Assembly: GCA_003956705.1 (NCBI GenBank)
Contig: QZCP01000050.1
Coordinates: 62,001-126,000, forward strand
DNA from: Brevipalpus yothersi
Lineage: Eukaryota; Arthropoda; Arachnida; Trombidiformes; Tenuipalpidae
Direction: 5' to 3'
Length of the DNA: 64,000 bases
In this document: positions 1 to 13,000 of the stretch, one piece after another
How the letters are laid out: each line of letters starts with the position of its first letter
How positions within the stretch are numbered: the first letter of the stretch is position 1
Position numbers and translations under genes: made by a program
The notes under the pieces: generated by a model
What the model was told of the DNA's origin: nothing
Databases searched by the model: none
Seen by the model: only the letters and a program-made list of their open reading frames with translations

Positions 1-2
1 AT

Positions 3-254
3 CCAGACAGATTCTTACCAGAGAACGCTAATGGAAGGCATCCCTTTGCATATATACCGTTTAGTGCAGGAGCACGAAACTGTATTGGACAAAAATTTGC
101 TATAATGGAGCAGAAAATAGTTGTGGCCAATGTTATTAGAAACTTTTATCTCACCACAGTCGAGGAGCGAGATAAATTGATCATCAGTGGAGAAATGATA
201 TTGAGATCGAGGAATGGACTCTTTGTCAAGCTAGAAAAACGATTCGATCAGTGA
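3..254 (+). CDS. Cytochrome P450, CYP4-like, C-terminal fragment
   Basis: This is the last 83 codons of a P450 whose 5' part lies outside the window; the frame is open from the left edge to the TGA at 252-254. The fragment carries the heme-binding signature FSAGARNCIGQKFA, in which the Cys is the axial thiolate ligand of the heme iron. It is preceded by the conserved P-x-R-F and 'PFAYIPF' segment and followed by the usual C-terminal beta region. 'FSAGxRNCIGQKFA' is typical of the CYP4 clan, whose members are ER-anchored monooxygenases acting on fatty acids, pheromones, hydrocarbons or xenobiotics. The substrate cannot be told from this piece. The gene is convergent with the ETS gene that ends at 1215. 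The fragment may be the last exon or include part of the previous one. Confidence 0.93.
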   Translation, partial: PDRFLPENANGRHPFAYIPFSAGARNCIGQKFAIMEQKIVVANVIRNFYLTTVEERDKLIISGEMILRSRNGLFVKLEKRFDQ

Positions 255-1214
255 GCCCGAAATGCATATGTACATACACAGGCCTAATTTATTATTATGA
301 ACATCATAATTTTGGCCAGAGACAATCATCAACTATTTTTTCTTGTTTGATAGGAAAATCTCATTGACAGCCCTAGCAGCCGAAGAAACCAGAGCCACTC
401 CCGCTAGAGGTGACTGATTTTCTTCAGAATCAGGAAAAAGTTTTGCCTCTGTACTTGGCCATAATTTGCTAGGAAACCTAGAATGTCCTGAGAAATCGAA
501 AAATCAGACCCTGTAACATGTACTACTTACAAGAAGACTTGTGCTGATTGTTAGTTGTTAGTAGAAATGTTCAAAGAAAAATTTAATTCAAGTCAAACAG
601 AATTTCGAATCGATTCGAAATATTAGATCACATTCGCTCGTTTAAACAAAAACAGAGGGCAGCATGAGATTGTTGGAAAATTCATCAGCAATTATAATGA
701 TATCAGAAACAGAGATCATCAATTTAATTTAATTAGACAACTGAACTAATCTATTTTATAACTAATCCAATCCTCAATCCATTCGTTGATCCATGCACGA
801 AATATTTTATCATTAAAAAAGATTTCATCTCTTTTTAAAGTAAGGAGGATGAAAAGTTTCAATCAGCCAGTAGTCTCACACTTTAATAATCGTCTCCTAT
901 TTCATCATCAAACCCATAAACAATTCATTGAATGACTGAGAAAATTTCAAAAATCTTTTAGAATTTTTCTCAATCCCAAAGATAATCCGGAAGATGAGAT
1001 AATTAGGTTTCGAAGAAGGAGAAGAAAGCAGACACTGTTGTGATGAGAATTGGGAATTGTGTATTTCAACAAACAATATTAGGCATACAAAATTGCATAT
1101 TTTTCATAGAAAAGATCACTCACAAAGAATGTTACTTTCCTCTTCCCTATCGAAGATTATTTTTCTCCGATAAATTGTGGAAAAGTATTCTCTACACATA
1201 CTGGTAGTGAAGTA
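255..1214. other. Intergenic, 3' flanks of P450 and ETS genes
   Basis: AT-rich sequence between two convergent genes. I see no open frame with codon structure, repeat array or RNA gene. It presumably holds the 3' UTRs of both genes. Confidence 0.5.
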
Positions 1215-3177
1215 TTAGGTATAATAGGAGCCTAATGTGCCAGTCCGAGAGTGATGGTGATGAGAGTAAAGGGAACCACAAGAATTGGGTGCTGTCGACC
1301 AGTAAGTTGCACTAGGGAATAACGGGGAATGATTCTGGTTGACCGATGTCCGAGGAGAGGTTCCTCCGAAGTAAGAGTTTAATTTTGTTGCATGTCCAGG
1401 TATATATGTTGGACTTAGTAACAGTTCAGGTTGATACTTATAACTAGAAGTGGGAGATTCACCGGGATTGGGCTGACATGCTTGTGCCAGGCCATGGAAA
1501 TCGAATTTGTAAGCGTACCTCTTTCCATGTACTTTTGTCATGATGTTCTTATCATAATAATAGCGCAAGGCACGACTAAGTTTGTCGTAATTCATGTTGG
1601 GCTTACTTTTTCGTTCACCCCATCGGCGAGCAACTTCATCCGGATCAGTCAATTTGAATTCACCATTCGTGCCTTCCCAAGCAATACAGGTCACATTATT
1701 GCTGTCTGCTAGAAGTTCGAGTAGGAATTGCCAGAGTTGAATTTGTCCGCTGCCTGAAAAACATAATTTCAATGTGAAGGGAAATGTAACTGTAGAATTT
1801 TTCCTTAAGATAGTATATTTCTTAACGAGCTAACGATCAACACATACCTTGAGCAGCAAACTTGCTTGTTGCAGTCGCAAATAGATTATAATGATCTGTA
1901 AAAAATTCAAGAATGGAGAAAATTCATCATTTATCTATCGTCATTCATGATAGAATCTGAAATCTTCAATAATTTGATTGACATGAGCCAGCTTAATAGG
2001 GGTAAAGACACCTCTATCAGAATTGAAAAAATTCTCGAATGTTTGGCCTGAACAATATTCTGTGTGATAGCAATTTCAGGCTATATCTCAAGAGATGATT
2101 TCCTTGCTCCATTACAATTGCATAGGAAAATAAGGATTCTATCAATAGACAATACCATAGATTCACGATTATCTAAATTAACGGCCTCTTACCTTGAGAA
2201 GAGCAGTTAGCACTTTTGGAAATGTTTGGAGATGACCGTGAGCAATTCAACTTAGTTATTCCAGTTGGATTCCCGTTCGTTAAGACATGATTGAAACCTA
2301 TCGATGAGCAAAAGAATCGGATGAATTAACACTCTCAGTCGCTGGACACATTGAAGATTGGAAATTGAACCAACCTGTTGGTTGAACATCGGTGAAGTTA
2401 TTGTTCGAATTGATTGGAGACACATTTATTGTGGGAGACCAGCTACTTTTTCGAGAATCAGCATAAGAAGTATCTGAAATCATAGAAAGTTTTCCATGAA
2501 TATACTTATTCAATTTGAAATTCAAGATAAGACAAATTATTTTCGTACCAGAGTAAATCATCATGAACTCTGATTCAAAGTCAAAGGTCAAAATGTACTC
2601 TTGCCCGTGGGTTTATTAGGTCTATTCACGAAAAACATTATATCCAAGATTATTCGATTGAATTGAAATGTAATCCTCAACTGTGAGAGCCACTTTATAT
2701 TCGAAAGATGTTCGAAAAGAGTGATTAAAATAAGCACCATATGATTTTATTCAATTGTCTTGCATTATGGAGAAAAAACAATGCCGAGAGAGACACTTAT
2801 TCCTCGAAACTATCACAATGGAAAAAATTTTTATTCTGGACCGTGGAAAATGCAACCATTCCTATTCGAGAGGCGCATCAGGAATGGCGAAGAGCTAAGC
2901 CTATAACAGAACAACAAATGTGATGCGTTAACTCACGAATTGATCTGCTCTCTTGAATCACTTGATGATAATTATGGACGCATCCTCCAATGAGATGGCG
3001 TGCTTCAGGTCTCGTCCGAAAGACCGCCCAAAGCTCTCTGGAATACTCTCTGGAATACTCTGTACAATCATTTCGGTTCTTCTGACTCCTACGCCTTGCA
3101 ACTCATCCTCAAAAATTGCTCTCTTCTTGCCATAAGATCAACGTGAAAAGTTTCTTTCGTTCACATGAAATGATGCT

Positions 3178-3254
<77 letters not shown>

Positions 3255-6200
3255 CTTTTTTGTGCAACGGATACATTGAACAGCTTGATTCCTTAGAAGT
3301 TATTCAGTGCCTAATCAAGTTCTATTCATTGTGTTGACTGAAAATACGGAATTGATAGCTGTTTGTTGAACGAATTTTGGAAAAGATCCAAGTCCACAAG
3401 CATCAATGAATCAATTGATATTCTTTTATAGATGCTCAAAAAGTGCCATAACGAGAATCGAAATGGGCACAAATATTCTCTTCCAATGGAGATAAAGAAG
3501 AGCGAAGGTGTATCTTATGACATTATGAAACTAAGCACTGCATTGAGTTTAGATGTAGAAACATTCTTTCTTCGAATATTTTCGTGCGTCATATCATTTA
3601 ATGATAGTTTGATAAGATCATAACTTGAAAACGAAGTGCTCGGGGCATGATGAAGGAATTTGATCAAATATGAATACAGCCCGCAAGGTCAGTTATCGTA
3701 AACTGAGAGCCTATAAAAAAGCTTTACACGAGTAAACTTTGAGCACACATAAAATTTGATGCTCGAAAGGCTTCCATGAATTTGAGAATCAATTCAATCA
3801 TTGTTCGCCTGGCAGTTCTCTCTCCCTCTTCCACTGTTTATGAGGCTCATTCCATAGTCTCAGTAGGAGCCTGATTATCACAGTGAGAAGGCAAAAATCA
3901 AGATGCAAAAGCTAATAGGCAGGCAAACAATAAGGATCAAGCCCTATAAAGAGTATCAACGTGCTTTTCAGGCAAGCCTTCTTATGGGCTCCTAAGCCGA
4001 TCTTTCATCATCAAGCCGCGGGACGCAACTCAATTTGACTGAAAGCGATTTTATTCTGTCTGGGCTTCATATCGAGTTCTAGTCGTATAGGAGGTGAGAT
4101 AAATGAGAACCAGAGGATGTAATGATGATGAGGCTGGGATGTGGTCGAGATAGAAATCAAAAATTTTCATCCTAAGCCTGTGGCATCTTCTCGATCGTCA
4201 CCTCAGATACATTGGAATTCTTTGAGAACATGAGTGAAGTATCACTCTCACTACTCTTTCAGCAATTATTTATTGTGACAAGGCATGCCTTTCATCACTT
4301 TCCCCCTCTCATCTACTGATGCTAAACAAACTCATGAATAAAACGATGCCAGGCGATACTGTAAGCGGTCCATAAGTGAAAACTAGGATCACAGAAGAGG
4401 ATCAACGCTATGTTTTGAGGTTGGCTAGGTTTCATCACTTTCAAATCGATTTCTCATCCTGTCGAATCACTTGCACACTTTTCACAAACAATTACCATTT
4501 CAAGAGTACGAATATGAACCACATTTAAATTTTGCTTTTACTCATAAGTCATCCTAAATCCTCTTCTTTAATCAGTCATAAAATAGTGGTGAAAAACTGT
4601 TCACACTTGTGGTAGAGAGTTTTACTATTGGTCGAACCTGTTAGTTGGAATACAATTAAATCAAGAACGGACCTAGTCGGTAGATAGATATTGGAAGAAG
4701 AAATCACTAAGATGGTGGTCAGGAAGAGAAGAATATGTTGACAAGGGCTCGAATAGGTGTCAAAACTGTGTTAGAATGAGAGCAACATCCGGGAGCAACC
4801 GGAAACGGAAAGGATGAAGAAAAGTGTTGGAAACGATAGCAAGATGCTAGGATATGAAAGGCAAGATAAGTAGGGCAAACGAAATGGAAGAGAAAAGTGA
4901 AGGGAAGTAATCACCACTGGTGAGGTAAACCAAGGAAGGAAAGACATGGTTATAAGGATCCGGTGCATGCTTTCATTGCATGGCCAATACAAATCTCACA
5001 TTCTTGCTCTTCTCCTTCTTTTTCTTCATCTTCTTCATCTTCTTTCTCTTTTTTCCTCTTCCAGCATCACGTCGAGGCAAGCAAAAGCTACTGCTGGCTG
5101 GGCTGGTGTAAGTGGCCTATAAAAATCAATGCTCGTAAAAACACTTTTGCAGAAGACTAATACAATATACGATGTGATCACAATCTGTGTGTGCATTGCC
5201 TTCAATCGACAATCGGTTTGACTTTGATTGCTATTATTCGCAAGAATAGCGATCTGAGAGACCATGAATAAGGAAAACGAGTGAACGGATGGTGCGATAG
5301 GCACTTACTAGAGCACAAAGAGGATATTAAATCCAAATCACCTCAGTAATCGAGTAGAGTCATGAATGAAACGGCAAGACAATTGTGATTTTGGAAGATT
5401 CGCGCTGATACACCAGTCAATAGCCATCTCCACTACAGTAGTCAACTGACTAGTGTGATTGGGACTTGTCTACGCCTTGTGATATGTTCATCTAAAAACT
5501 TGACTCGATGAGAGATTGAAATTGGGAACACTGAGGTACAGAATACCTCACGAGGAAGATCGAGATTCTTGTGATAGATTTGTTAGACTGACTTCTTTTG
5601 AGCCTTCTATACAGGTCTGAAGAGCTGTGTATCATTCTTTGATCAACTAAGCAGAGGTTTATCTCGAAAATCTTCTCAAATCCAGATGATTTACATTGAA
5701 AAAATATTGTTCACTAAATCAACAGTCTAGAGATATCTGCTAGACTTTTTTCTCAGGAACTAATTATGCTTGTGTCACAAAATCATGCTGCTTTGATTCT
5801 CAGAGGAAACTAATTTAACATTCAAATAAATTCATCGAAGGAGGAAGGATAACTTCCAGACAAGAATTGAATTTTTCTCACCTTGATCCGAGTCCTCTGC
5901 GAACAACCAATCAATTATATCATCATCTGTTTCGATAACTTGATGACCACAGGCTACAATGAAAAATGTATCAATTAAAAAGAGTTATTTTTTGAGTAAA
6001 TCGGTATTCAAAGAGATGAGCGGAAAGATTGTTCATTTAAACTTAGTGAAATTTTATGATCACAAATTAAATCATTGGATGGAGGAAAAAGCTCCACAAG
6101 GGACATTTTTCATCATGAAGTCAAGTCATTCTAGGGATTAGGCTGCTATTCTAACTTCGATTATTGGTTGAAGGGCCAAATCTGACACAAGCTAGGGCTG

Positions 6201-7210
6201 ATGGTCAGACACGCGCTGCTTTTCAATGAGGCTGCATGCTCTTTTCACCATAAATAAACAATTCTCAGTGATTACATAGGGATTATTCCCTGCAATCTCT
6301 CCCTCTCTGTGAAAGTCACAATATTGCCATTAGATGTCAATGATAAACGATGATTGATTCACCTTATCACTTGCTCAGTTCCATTCTTTTCGAACAAGCT
6401 TCGATTTCCATTGTAATCGGGAACAATCTTCTTCAAGCTCTTTCAATAGACAAAATCTGAAGAACTCTGATCATCCCCTCCACTGTTTGCTTACACGAGG
6501 CAGAGGAGCTATTTCAAACAATTTCTTATGAATTTTTCGATGTCCATGAGCTTCCATTATTTTATCACTTCTAAGAACATTGAAAGATCCTCAATCTCGA
6601 GTATTTTTTTTCATCTTTGAAATTGGAGGTTTTTTGTGAGCACTATTTATTGCCTCTAGTTAGATTCACAAATTTGAATGAAATCGATATCTTTCTAAAG
6701 ATCTCACCTCTTTTCAAGTGGTTCAGATTTTCGAAAAGAATTTTTGCCGTCTCTCGATCCCCAACTAGGTCGAAGAAATCACCAAATACCATTTGGCAAA
6801 GACTGGCTCCGTTATCTGGGAAAAAATTCTTATAAGGTATCTCAGGCAATGAGAACTCGCGTTCAATCCAATTTAACCATTTATTTACGTCCTCCAGATT
6901 CCACAAAAACGGATCTGAAGAAAGAGAAAAAAGATGGAGAGAAAAAAGAAAGAGCAATTGACTAGGTGATTTATCAACGAAGTTATTTATGCAGTTCAAT
7001 GGGAGCTGAAAAAATGAAATTTAGAAAAGTTGAGTTTATGAAGATCGTCATTTACTCTCCATCAGGAGAGGAAGCAAAGATCGCTCTCATAGAATAAAAA
7101 GCTGATGATAATGTGCCTGTGAAATCAGTGATTAGAACTATTTCTTCACTGTGACGATAATATTCATGAGCAGAAAATGGAAAATGAGCAGGAAAAGTTA
7201 CTCAAGAGCT

Positions 7211-7258
<48 letters not shown>

Positions 7259-9591
7259 GAGGGAAGAAATATCATCAAAATCAAAGCGAGAAGAGATCAG
7301 AAGTACTGTAAAGAAGCTTGTGAATGGATGAATGAATTATCTGCATGGAAGGAGGAGAAGGTGGTAGTTAGCTTCACCCCGACACGAAGTGCCCGAGGCT
7401 ACAAGGTGTGGACAATACTGTAACACTATGAGAAGCATCTTCAAAACGATCGTATATGGGAAAATACCTGGCCATTGGCTGCAGAAAATGTAGCATTCAC
7501 TTTGAAAAGATGAAAGGCACACAAGAAGTCAGGCTTAAAAGGAAAACGGTCATCTCGGCATAGAATTGAGACTGGCAAACAAACGCATCTTTCTTTTTTT
7601 TCTCTCTCTCTCTCTTCTCTCAACTTAGCCCGCCTCCAAAAAGCGATTAATACTCAACATCGAATGTCCGGCTCACAATTACAATCAAGCAGCAAATGAA
7701 TTTAGCTCGCTGTTCACCAGTGTCTGTTTGCCTACTGGCCGAGGGCTTCTTCAGAAGCACGACTTGGCTCGAGGCATTAAGGTGTGACATCCTTAATACC
7801 AGATCGTAATAACAGAGAAAAACGAACGTAGCTTTCACTCCAACGCACTACACACCATTCTTTTGGCAGTTCAATCGGCAAACATTCCAACATCTTCGGC
7901 CACCGGTCGCTCCTTGTCACGCAGACTGCTCAGTTCGCCTCGCATCCGAGTCAACTGATTGTATCGATCATCATCATTCTCATCAAGCTCGCATCTCTCT
8001 CTCTCTCCATCTCTTCATCGTTCTCTTCTAGTTTATATTCACCTTTCACACCCCAAATTAGTAGTGAACAATCTTTACTGGAAGTCCTAATTACTTTCCT
8101 TCATCAACAAATCCTTCTACCTTTCTCTATGCTCATTTTGTACTGGTAGCTCTTTCATTCGTCAGACTGCCCTCGAGGATTCCGATTCCGGGTATCAGAT
8201 GCTGTGAACGTCCGGCTTCTTGATCACATAGCAAATCATAGGAAAAAGCTCTAGGATCTTGGGCTTGTTTATTTACTTCTTGTTTTCAGATCCTTCTGAT
8301 ACACTAGTTATTGATGTCTTGTTCCATTTTCTCTATTCTTTTCCAAAATATAAGTGTACTTCTTATTTCACCTTAATGCTTCTGAGATGGTCAATCAAAA
8401 TCATATATTCCAGATTTCATATTTTCCATGCAACAATTCAATGACTAATCATCATGAAGCAGCATTGAAAGAGGAACGAAGAAATTGGGATACGCTTACT
8501 TGTGATTGATATCACTGTAGATTGAGTTCACGCTTCACCTAAGCAAAATTCCATGCATTCTTTTGGATTCAAGCTGACTATCTGTTATGAGACAAAAAGC
8601 TGCCATAATTGCTAATTCGTAGAGAAAACTGGTTGGAAAAGCATCGCTTACTTTATGTTCTTGTATATGAGCCAGTATTAGTGTCCTTCAAGCAAGCTAT
8701 GGTTAATATATGTATTAGAGTCTGCTCACTGATAGAGTTTACTAGATTGACCTGAGAAGATGTAATGTATGGGATTCATGAATGAAACTTCTAATGATCA
8801 CTTTTCATGAGATCATTTTCTGGAAAAATTAAGGTGCTGATAGAATTTGAACAAAGTTTCTTGTAAGTCCTAAATCATTCTGAATAAATCTGAACGTCAT
8901 GATTGATCAATAAATACATATCAAAAATACACTGAGAATGAATATCCAGAGAATGCTCATCGAGAGAGATAACCGAATAGTAGAGAATACCATCATTTGC
9001 TTATCGAATGATTAAATATATTTCTGAGGGTTTTGAAGCACTTGAAAATTTTTCTGTAATTTTCTAACTGGGAAAATCCAGAAGGAGAAACGAATCAATG
9101 GGATGAGAACAATCCATATACAGTCAAGATTGTGATCATTTTATTACATTTTAGTTCGTTTCAATGGAATAATCTAACTTAGTAAAAATCCCTAGAAGGA
9201 ACGAAATTGTGATTCTTGTAATTCCCTGAGTTTCCTTTAAAATTCAATCACCGAGAAGCATGGCAAAAAAACATAGAGAAATTTTGATCATTTAGCATTT
9301 GTCACTAAACGTTAGCTACTTCAAGAACTTTGATGATTCATGTGTCATTCATCTATCAGATGCTTCAAGCTTGCATATCATGTAAAAATCTGATAACACA
9401 AGCACAAGAATGTAGAAGGGCATGTTGATTGCTCTAGTCGGTAGTAAACATAGAGTAGTCACAAAAGTGTGAATGAATTTCATTCTATCAATGAATGAGA
9501 AGAGAAGCAAAAACGGAAGCAACTTACCAGCTCGCACTAGGACACGGTCCGTTGTTTGATTTGTAGCCGATGAAGCACCAGGAATATACAT
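1215..9591 (-). CDS. ETS transcription factor, ERG/FLI type (PNT + ETS domains)
   Basis: DNA-binding transcription factor. Exons on the minus strand, in order: 9591-9528 (start uncertain), 6914-6708, 5953-5882, 2473-2375, 2297-2193, 1895-1848, 1753-1215. All joins are phase 1, giving 377 residues. The first listed exon ends 'TNQTTDRVLVRA', matching the stretch just before the PNT domain of ERG/FLI1. Exon 6914-6708 is the PNT/SAM domain (DPFLWNLEDVNKWL..., about residues 22-89). The last exons give 'SKFAAQ-GSGQIQLWQFLLELL' and a near-invariant ETS domain (about residues 199-285) with the recognition-helix sequence KLSRALRYYYDKNIM. The C-terminus LGSYYT resembles the ERG end LGTYY. ATG 9591 is only the first in-frame methionine of that exon. 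The frame stays open to a possible acceptor at 9667/9668, so upstream exons may exist between 9.6 and 14.4 kb. Exon 5953-5882 is inferred from phase and frame only and could be alternative. Confidence 0.85.
2474..5881. other. Large ETS intron (3.4 kb)
   Basis: Between ETS exons 2473-2375 and 5953-5882. It contains a long CT microsatellite at 3182-3250 and otherwise unremarkable AT-rich DNA. I found no further exon that fits in frame, but a short one could be missed. Confidence 0.45.
3182..3250. repeat. (CT)n microsatellite, about 69 bases, uninterrupted
   Basis: A pure CT dinucleotide run, the longest perfect microsatellite I saw in the window. It lies in the ETS gene intron. Confidence 0.98.
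6915..9527. other. ETS intron upstream of the PNT exon
   Basis: About 2.6 kb between exon 9591-9528 and exon 6914-6708. It contains a GA microsatellite at 7214-7254. No other recognisable coding segment. Confidence 0.45.
7214..7254. repeat. (GA)n microsatellite
   Basis: An uninterrupted GA run of about 41 bases inside the ETS intron. An open frame reads through it as repeated Arg-Glu, which is an artefact of the repeat. Confidence 0.97.
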
Positions 9592-10014
9592 AGTCAAAAT
9601 GATCTCGAACCACGAAACGGTGTGAAAAAGATCACGACCAGAAGCGATAAACACGGTCAGCACGAGACTAAAAGTTAGCAACAAGATCACTGTGATTTTA
9701 TGAGCTCCAGGAACGTGAGCAAGAAGTGAGGTTGTTGATGTTCTCCTTTTCTCAGGCCCTTAGGTTCTAGTGTCTGTGGGTATAGCCAGCACCTCGAGTA
9801 GCCACTATGGGTCTGAGGAGGATGGCTAGGACAGCCCTCGGGATGGCTAATGGGGGCTCGCAAGTTGGAACGGATTTCGTTAGCACACTTGTTCAATGCT
9901 TAGATCGTTGCTGTGCTCGATATCAGACTATGGATTTGAGAATGTCCAATCAAATTCAATCGGAGGCCGGCCATTTGACACGAAAAATGATTTCAGTTTT
10001 CGGTATGAGAGGGT

Positions 10015-10063
<49 letters not shown>

Positions 10064-13000
10064 TCAGTGAGAGTGAGGAGAGAGGCAGATATTCCAAAAC
10101 AAGATAGAAAAATCGTGACTGTTCACATAGCCTGGAGCGGGAAAAAAGTGGCCAAGAATGGTAGGGGCTGTGAGCGATGTGAGAAAAACGAGCTTTTTTC
10201 ATGCAGAGATGATATTGCGATACGACAATTGCGAAAAGAATCAAATTAATTTGATTGAACGCATGGAAGTGGACCATAGCCCTACCTTAAAAAAGGTTCC
10301 GGTTGAATCTTCAGTTGCTTGATTAAGTAAATGCTTGGCCATATTTCTTTATACTCGCAAATGATTATCATGCTGATATTCTTTTTGATACTTTACCTGC
10401 TCCTCTAAGATCCGTTGCCTCTCACTGAACATAGTCAAGGCTGCTTTTAATTCATTGAGTTTTGCGGGACATTGCCAATAGTAGTTGAAAATGAACTTGG
10501 TTTTCTCATCACCATACTTATCAGAAAACTTAATGACACACCATGGCATGATGATGCTGAGCGTAGTTTATGACTCGATCAAAAATAAGAAACCTTACTC
10601 ATTCTTTTCCAAACTTAGAGGATTTCCTGAGTTGCGATAAAATATGATGATCGAAAAGAATTTTAAAATTGAAATTCATTTATATCCTCGATCCCATCTG
10701 ATTAATCGTCTGTTGACGAACAATAATAATTCTGAATTCAATCAGTGATGTCGAGAGATTTGAGTTCAGATAATTCCAACAAGTTTGATTGAAAGGATCA
10801 AGCCAATGAATCTAACATGAAAATCGAGAGAACTCGGTGTGATAAAATGAGCAACGCCTAAATAAGTTCTATCTATGTATAGATCATGTGGGAAGAATTT
10901 AAAGAATAGAAACCTCATGTCATTCTGTAGGTGATATCACAAGATGTTCTCACTCTCTGTTTAATGTTAGGATTTTCTGGATAGAACTTTTTTGAAAAAA
11001 TTACATCTCCAGTAGCAGCTAGAATCTTGTAGAGATCAATATACTTTCTAGAAGTTGAAAAAAATTTTGCTCTCATAAAAAGAGGGAATCTCTGAGGGAA
11101 GCTCATATAGCATCGAAGATGGAGAGAAGCTCAATGAAAAAGATGAGCTTGATAATCTCATTGCAGAAGGATTTCGAGTAGCCATAAAGTTTCCTGGATC
11201 AATAGAGAGTAGCAATGGAGATAACTCATTCCCATTATCCAATCGACGGGCGGGCATGAAAGAACTATGGGCAATAATCTATCGAAGATCATGATCAGAG
11301 ATTCGGAGAATCGAGGCTGCCTCTCGCTCAACAGCTCTAGTAACATCGATCATTGCCTGTGGGTTGAGCCAGCAAGCGCCCCTTTGTAATCGTTGTCGGT
11401 GGGAAGCCAACGGAATGAGCTTTCAAATGAATAATTATCACCAAAAGCGTCAGGGAATCCATGGCAAAAGAACACATCGTTATTGTCTTGATCGTCCCCA
11501 TCTTCTGTTCGAGTCGAAGCTATGCTCCTTTCGTGCCCCTAGACTAAGGAAGCAAAATTAAGCCTATATCGGACCAATGAATCACCCAGTAGTCTTGATG
11601 TGAAGCTTTGATACTGATTTACTCGGTAAAACAATGTCCTCGAGAGTATCTTGGTTTCTTTTGGGTGTCCAGAAACAATGACTTTTCACTCAGTAAATGA
11701 TATTACCGAGAAAGTAGCTCCTACAGAAAGGGGAAGCCATCAGTAATGTTGATGAATTCGATCAAGCCAAAGCTTCTGGGAAAGTATATTACTGTTCTTC
11801 AACAGAGCATCTGAGTCATATTGAGCGGAGAATACCTTCCATCACCTTTACCTTTGAGTTAAAAATGAAGCTTTTCTTTCTGGAGTTAAATAAGATTAAT
11901 ACAGTCATGAGAGTTTCAAAGGGTATCTAATTGATATGATTGTGGATTGATTATCTTGAAAAGCTATGAAAAATGAGCTTTTATGCCTTTCAAATAAAAT
12001 ACTACCCAGATAATAGATATTTGTGAGGGAAAATGATCTGCTTGAAAGTTTTGAGAGATATTCTTCGATTGTTGGTCGATTTGCTGAAAAATTGATATGA
12101 ATGGCTATGTTAGCTCTCTTTTCAAAATACTGTGAGGAAATCATCATTTGACAGATTCTTGTTAGAATTTAGTTGTGATAAGAGAAGCAATATTAGTCAT
12201 CAATTCCCAATCGGATGATAATGGAAGACTGGAGGATTGACCATACATGTATTTTCTCTATTTGCATATGAAGATGCCGCTGATTTTTATTGGCCTTTCC
12301 ATGTGTAGAGGCCGTTAAGTATCCATTTCCTTTCAAATAATGGTTTTTTCAGTTCAATGTGATAAAATTCGTCTAGTACATCGTGATGCTACTTCAAATC
12401 TTATGGAAAATTCAAAACAAACAGATGAATGAATTCATTGATTGAGTATAGCTAAGATTACTCGAAAGAAAGAGTTTCTATGGCTTTTTTTGAATTGATG
12501 ATAGGTTCATTGAGAAGACGTCTTTCATAGATTTCTGATAAATAGGTTAGAGAAGTTAGTTTATTCTGAGTTTATGTATGATTGAATGAGTCGATCAATC
12601 TGCTCAGAATATATTGAGTGCGACAAGATTTTTGTCCAATGGCTTTCTATCCAATTTTATTCCTTGTGTGACAGAATTTATTTATGTCCAAGTAAATATA
12701 CAATATCCTGTGATGAATCGACATTGAGGCATGTGTGAGCTTGTGTTGAATAATTCAATAAGTGACGCGCCTTCGCTTGAGCAGAGATCATAGCTATAGA
12801 GACATTTCTTCGGTGACATCTAAATGCTACTAGGATTCTCACCAAAGCCAAATTTATGAACATTTTATTCTACAGATTCGAAAATTATGGTTATCATGAT
12901 GAACATGTTATCCTGATCTATGCGAAAAAGCTTAGAATTGAAAGTGAATCTGAATTCTAGATCCATATTCTGTCACTTCAAATTTTGCGATCTAGATCTG

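Noticed and set aside
3116..3337. Open frame coding for a long Ser-Leu repeat
   Set aside because: It is the translation of the CT microsatellite; the same happens at the GA runs (7214-7254, 10021-10060) and at 35682-35704. No codon structure on either side.
9687..9896. Short minus-strand frame of 69 codons, with an overlapping plus-strand frame, beside the ETS exon at 9528-9591
   Set aside because: Low-complexity Pro/His-rich reading with no match to the ETS family. The adjacent ETS exon is better supported in a different frame.
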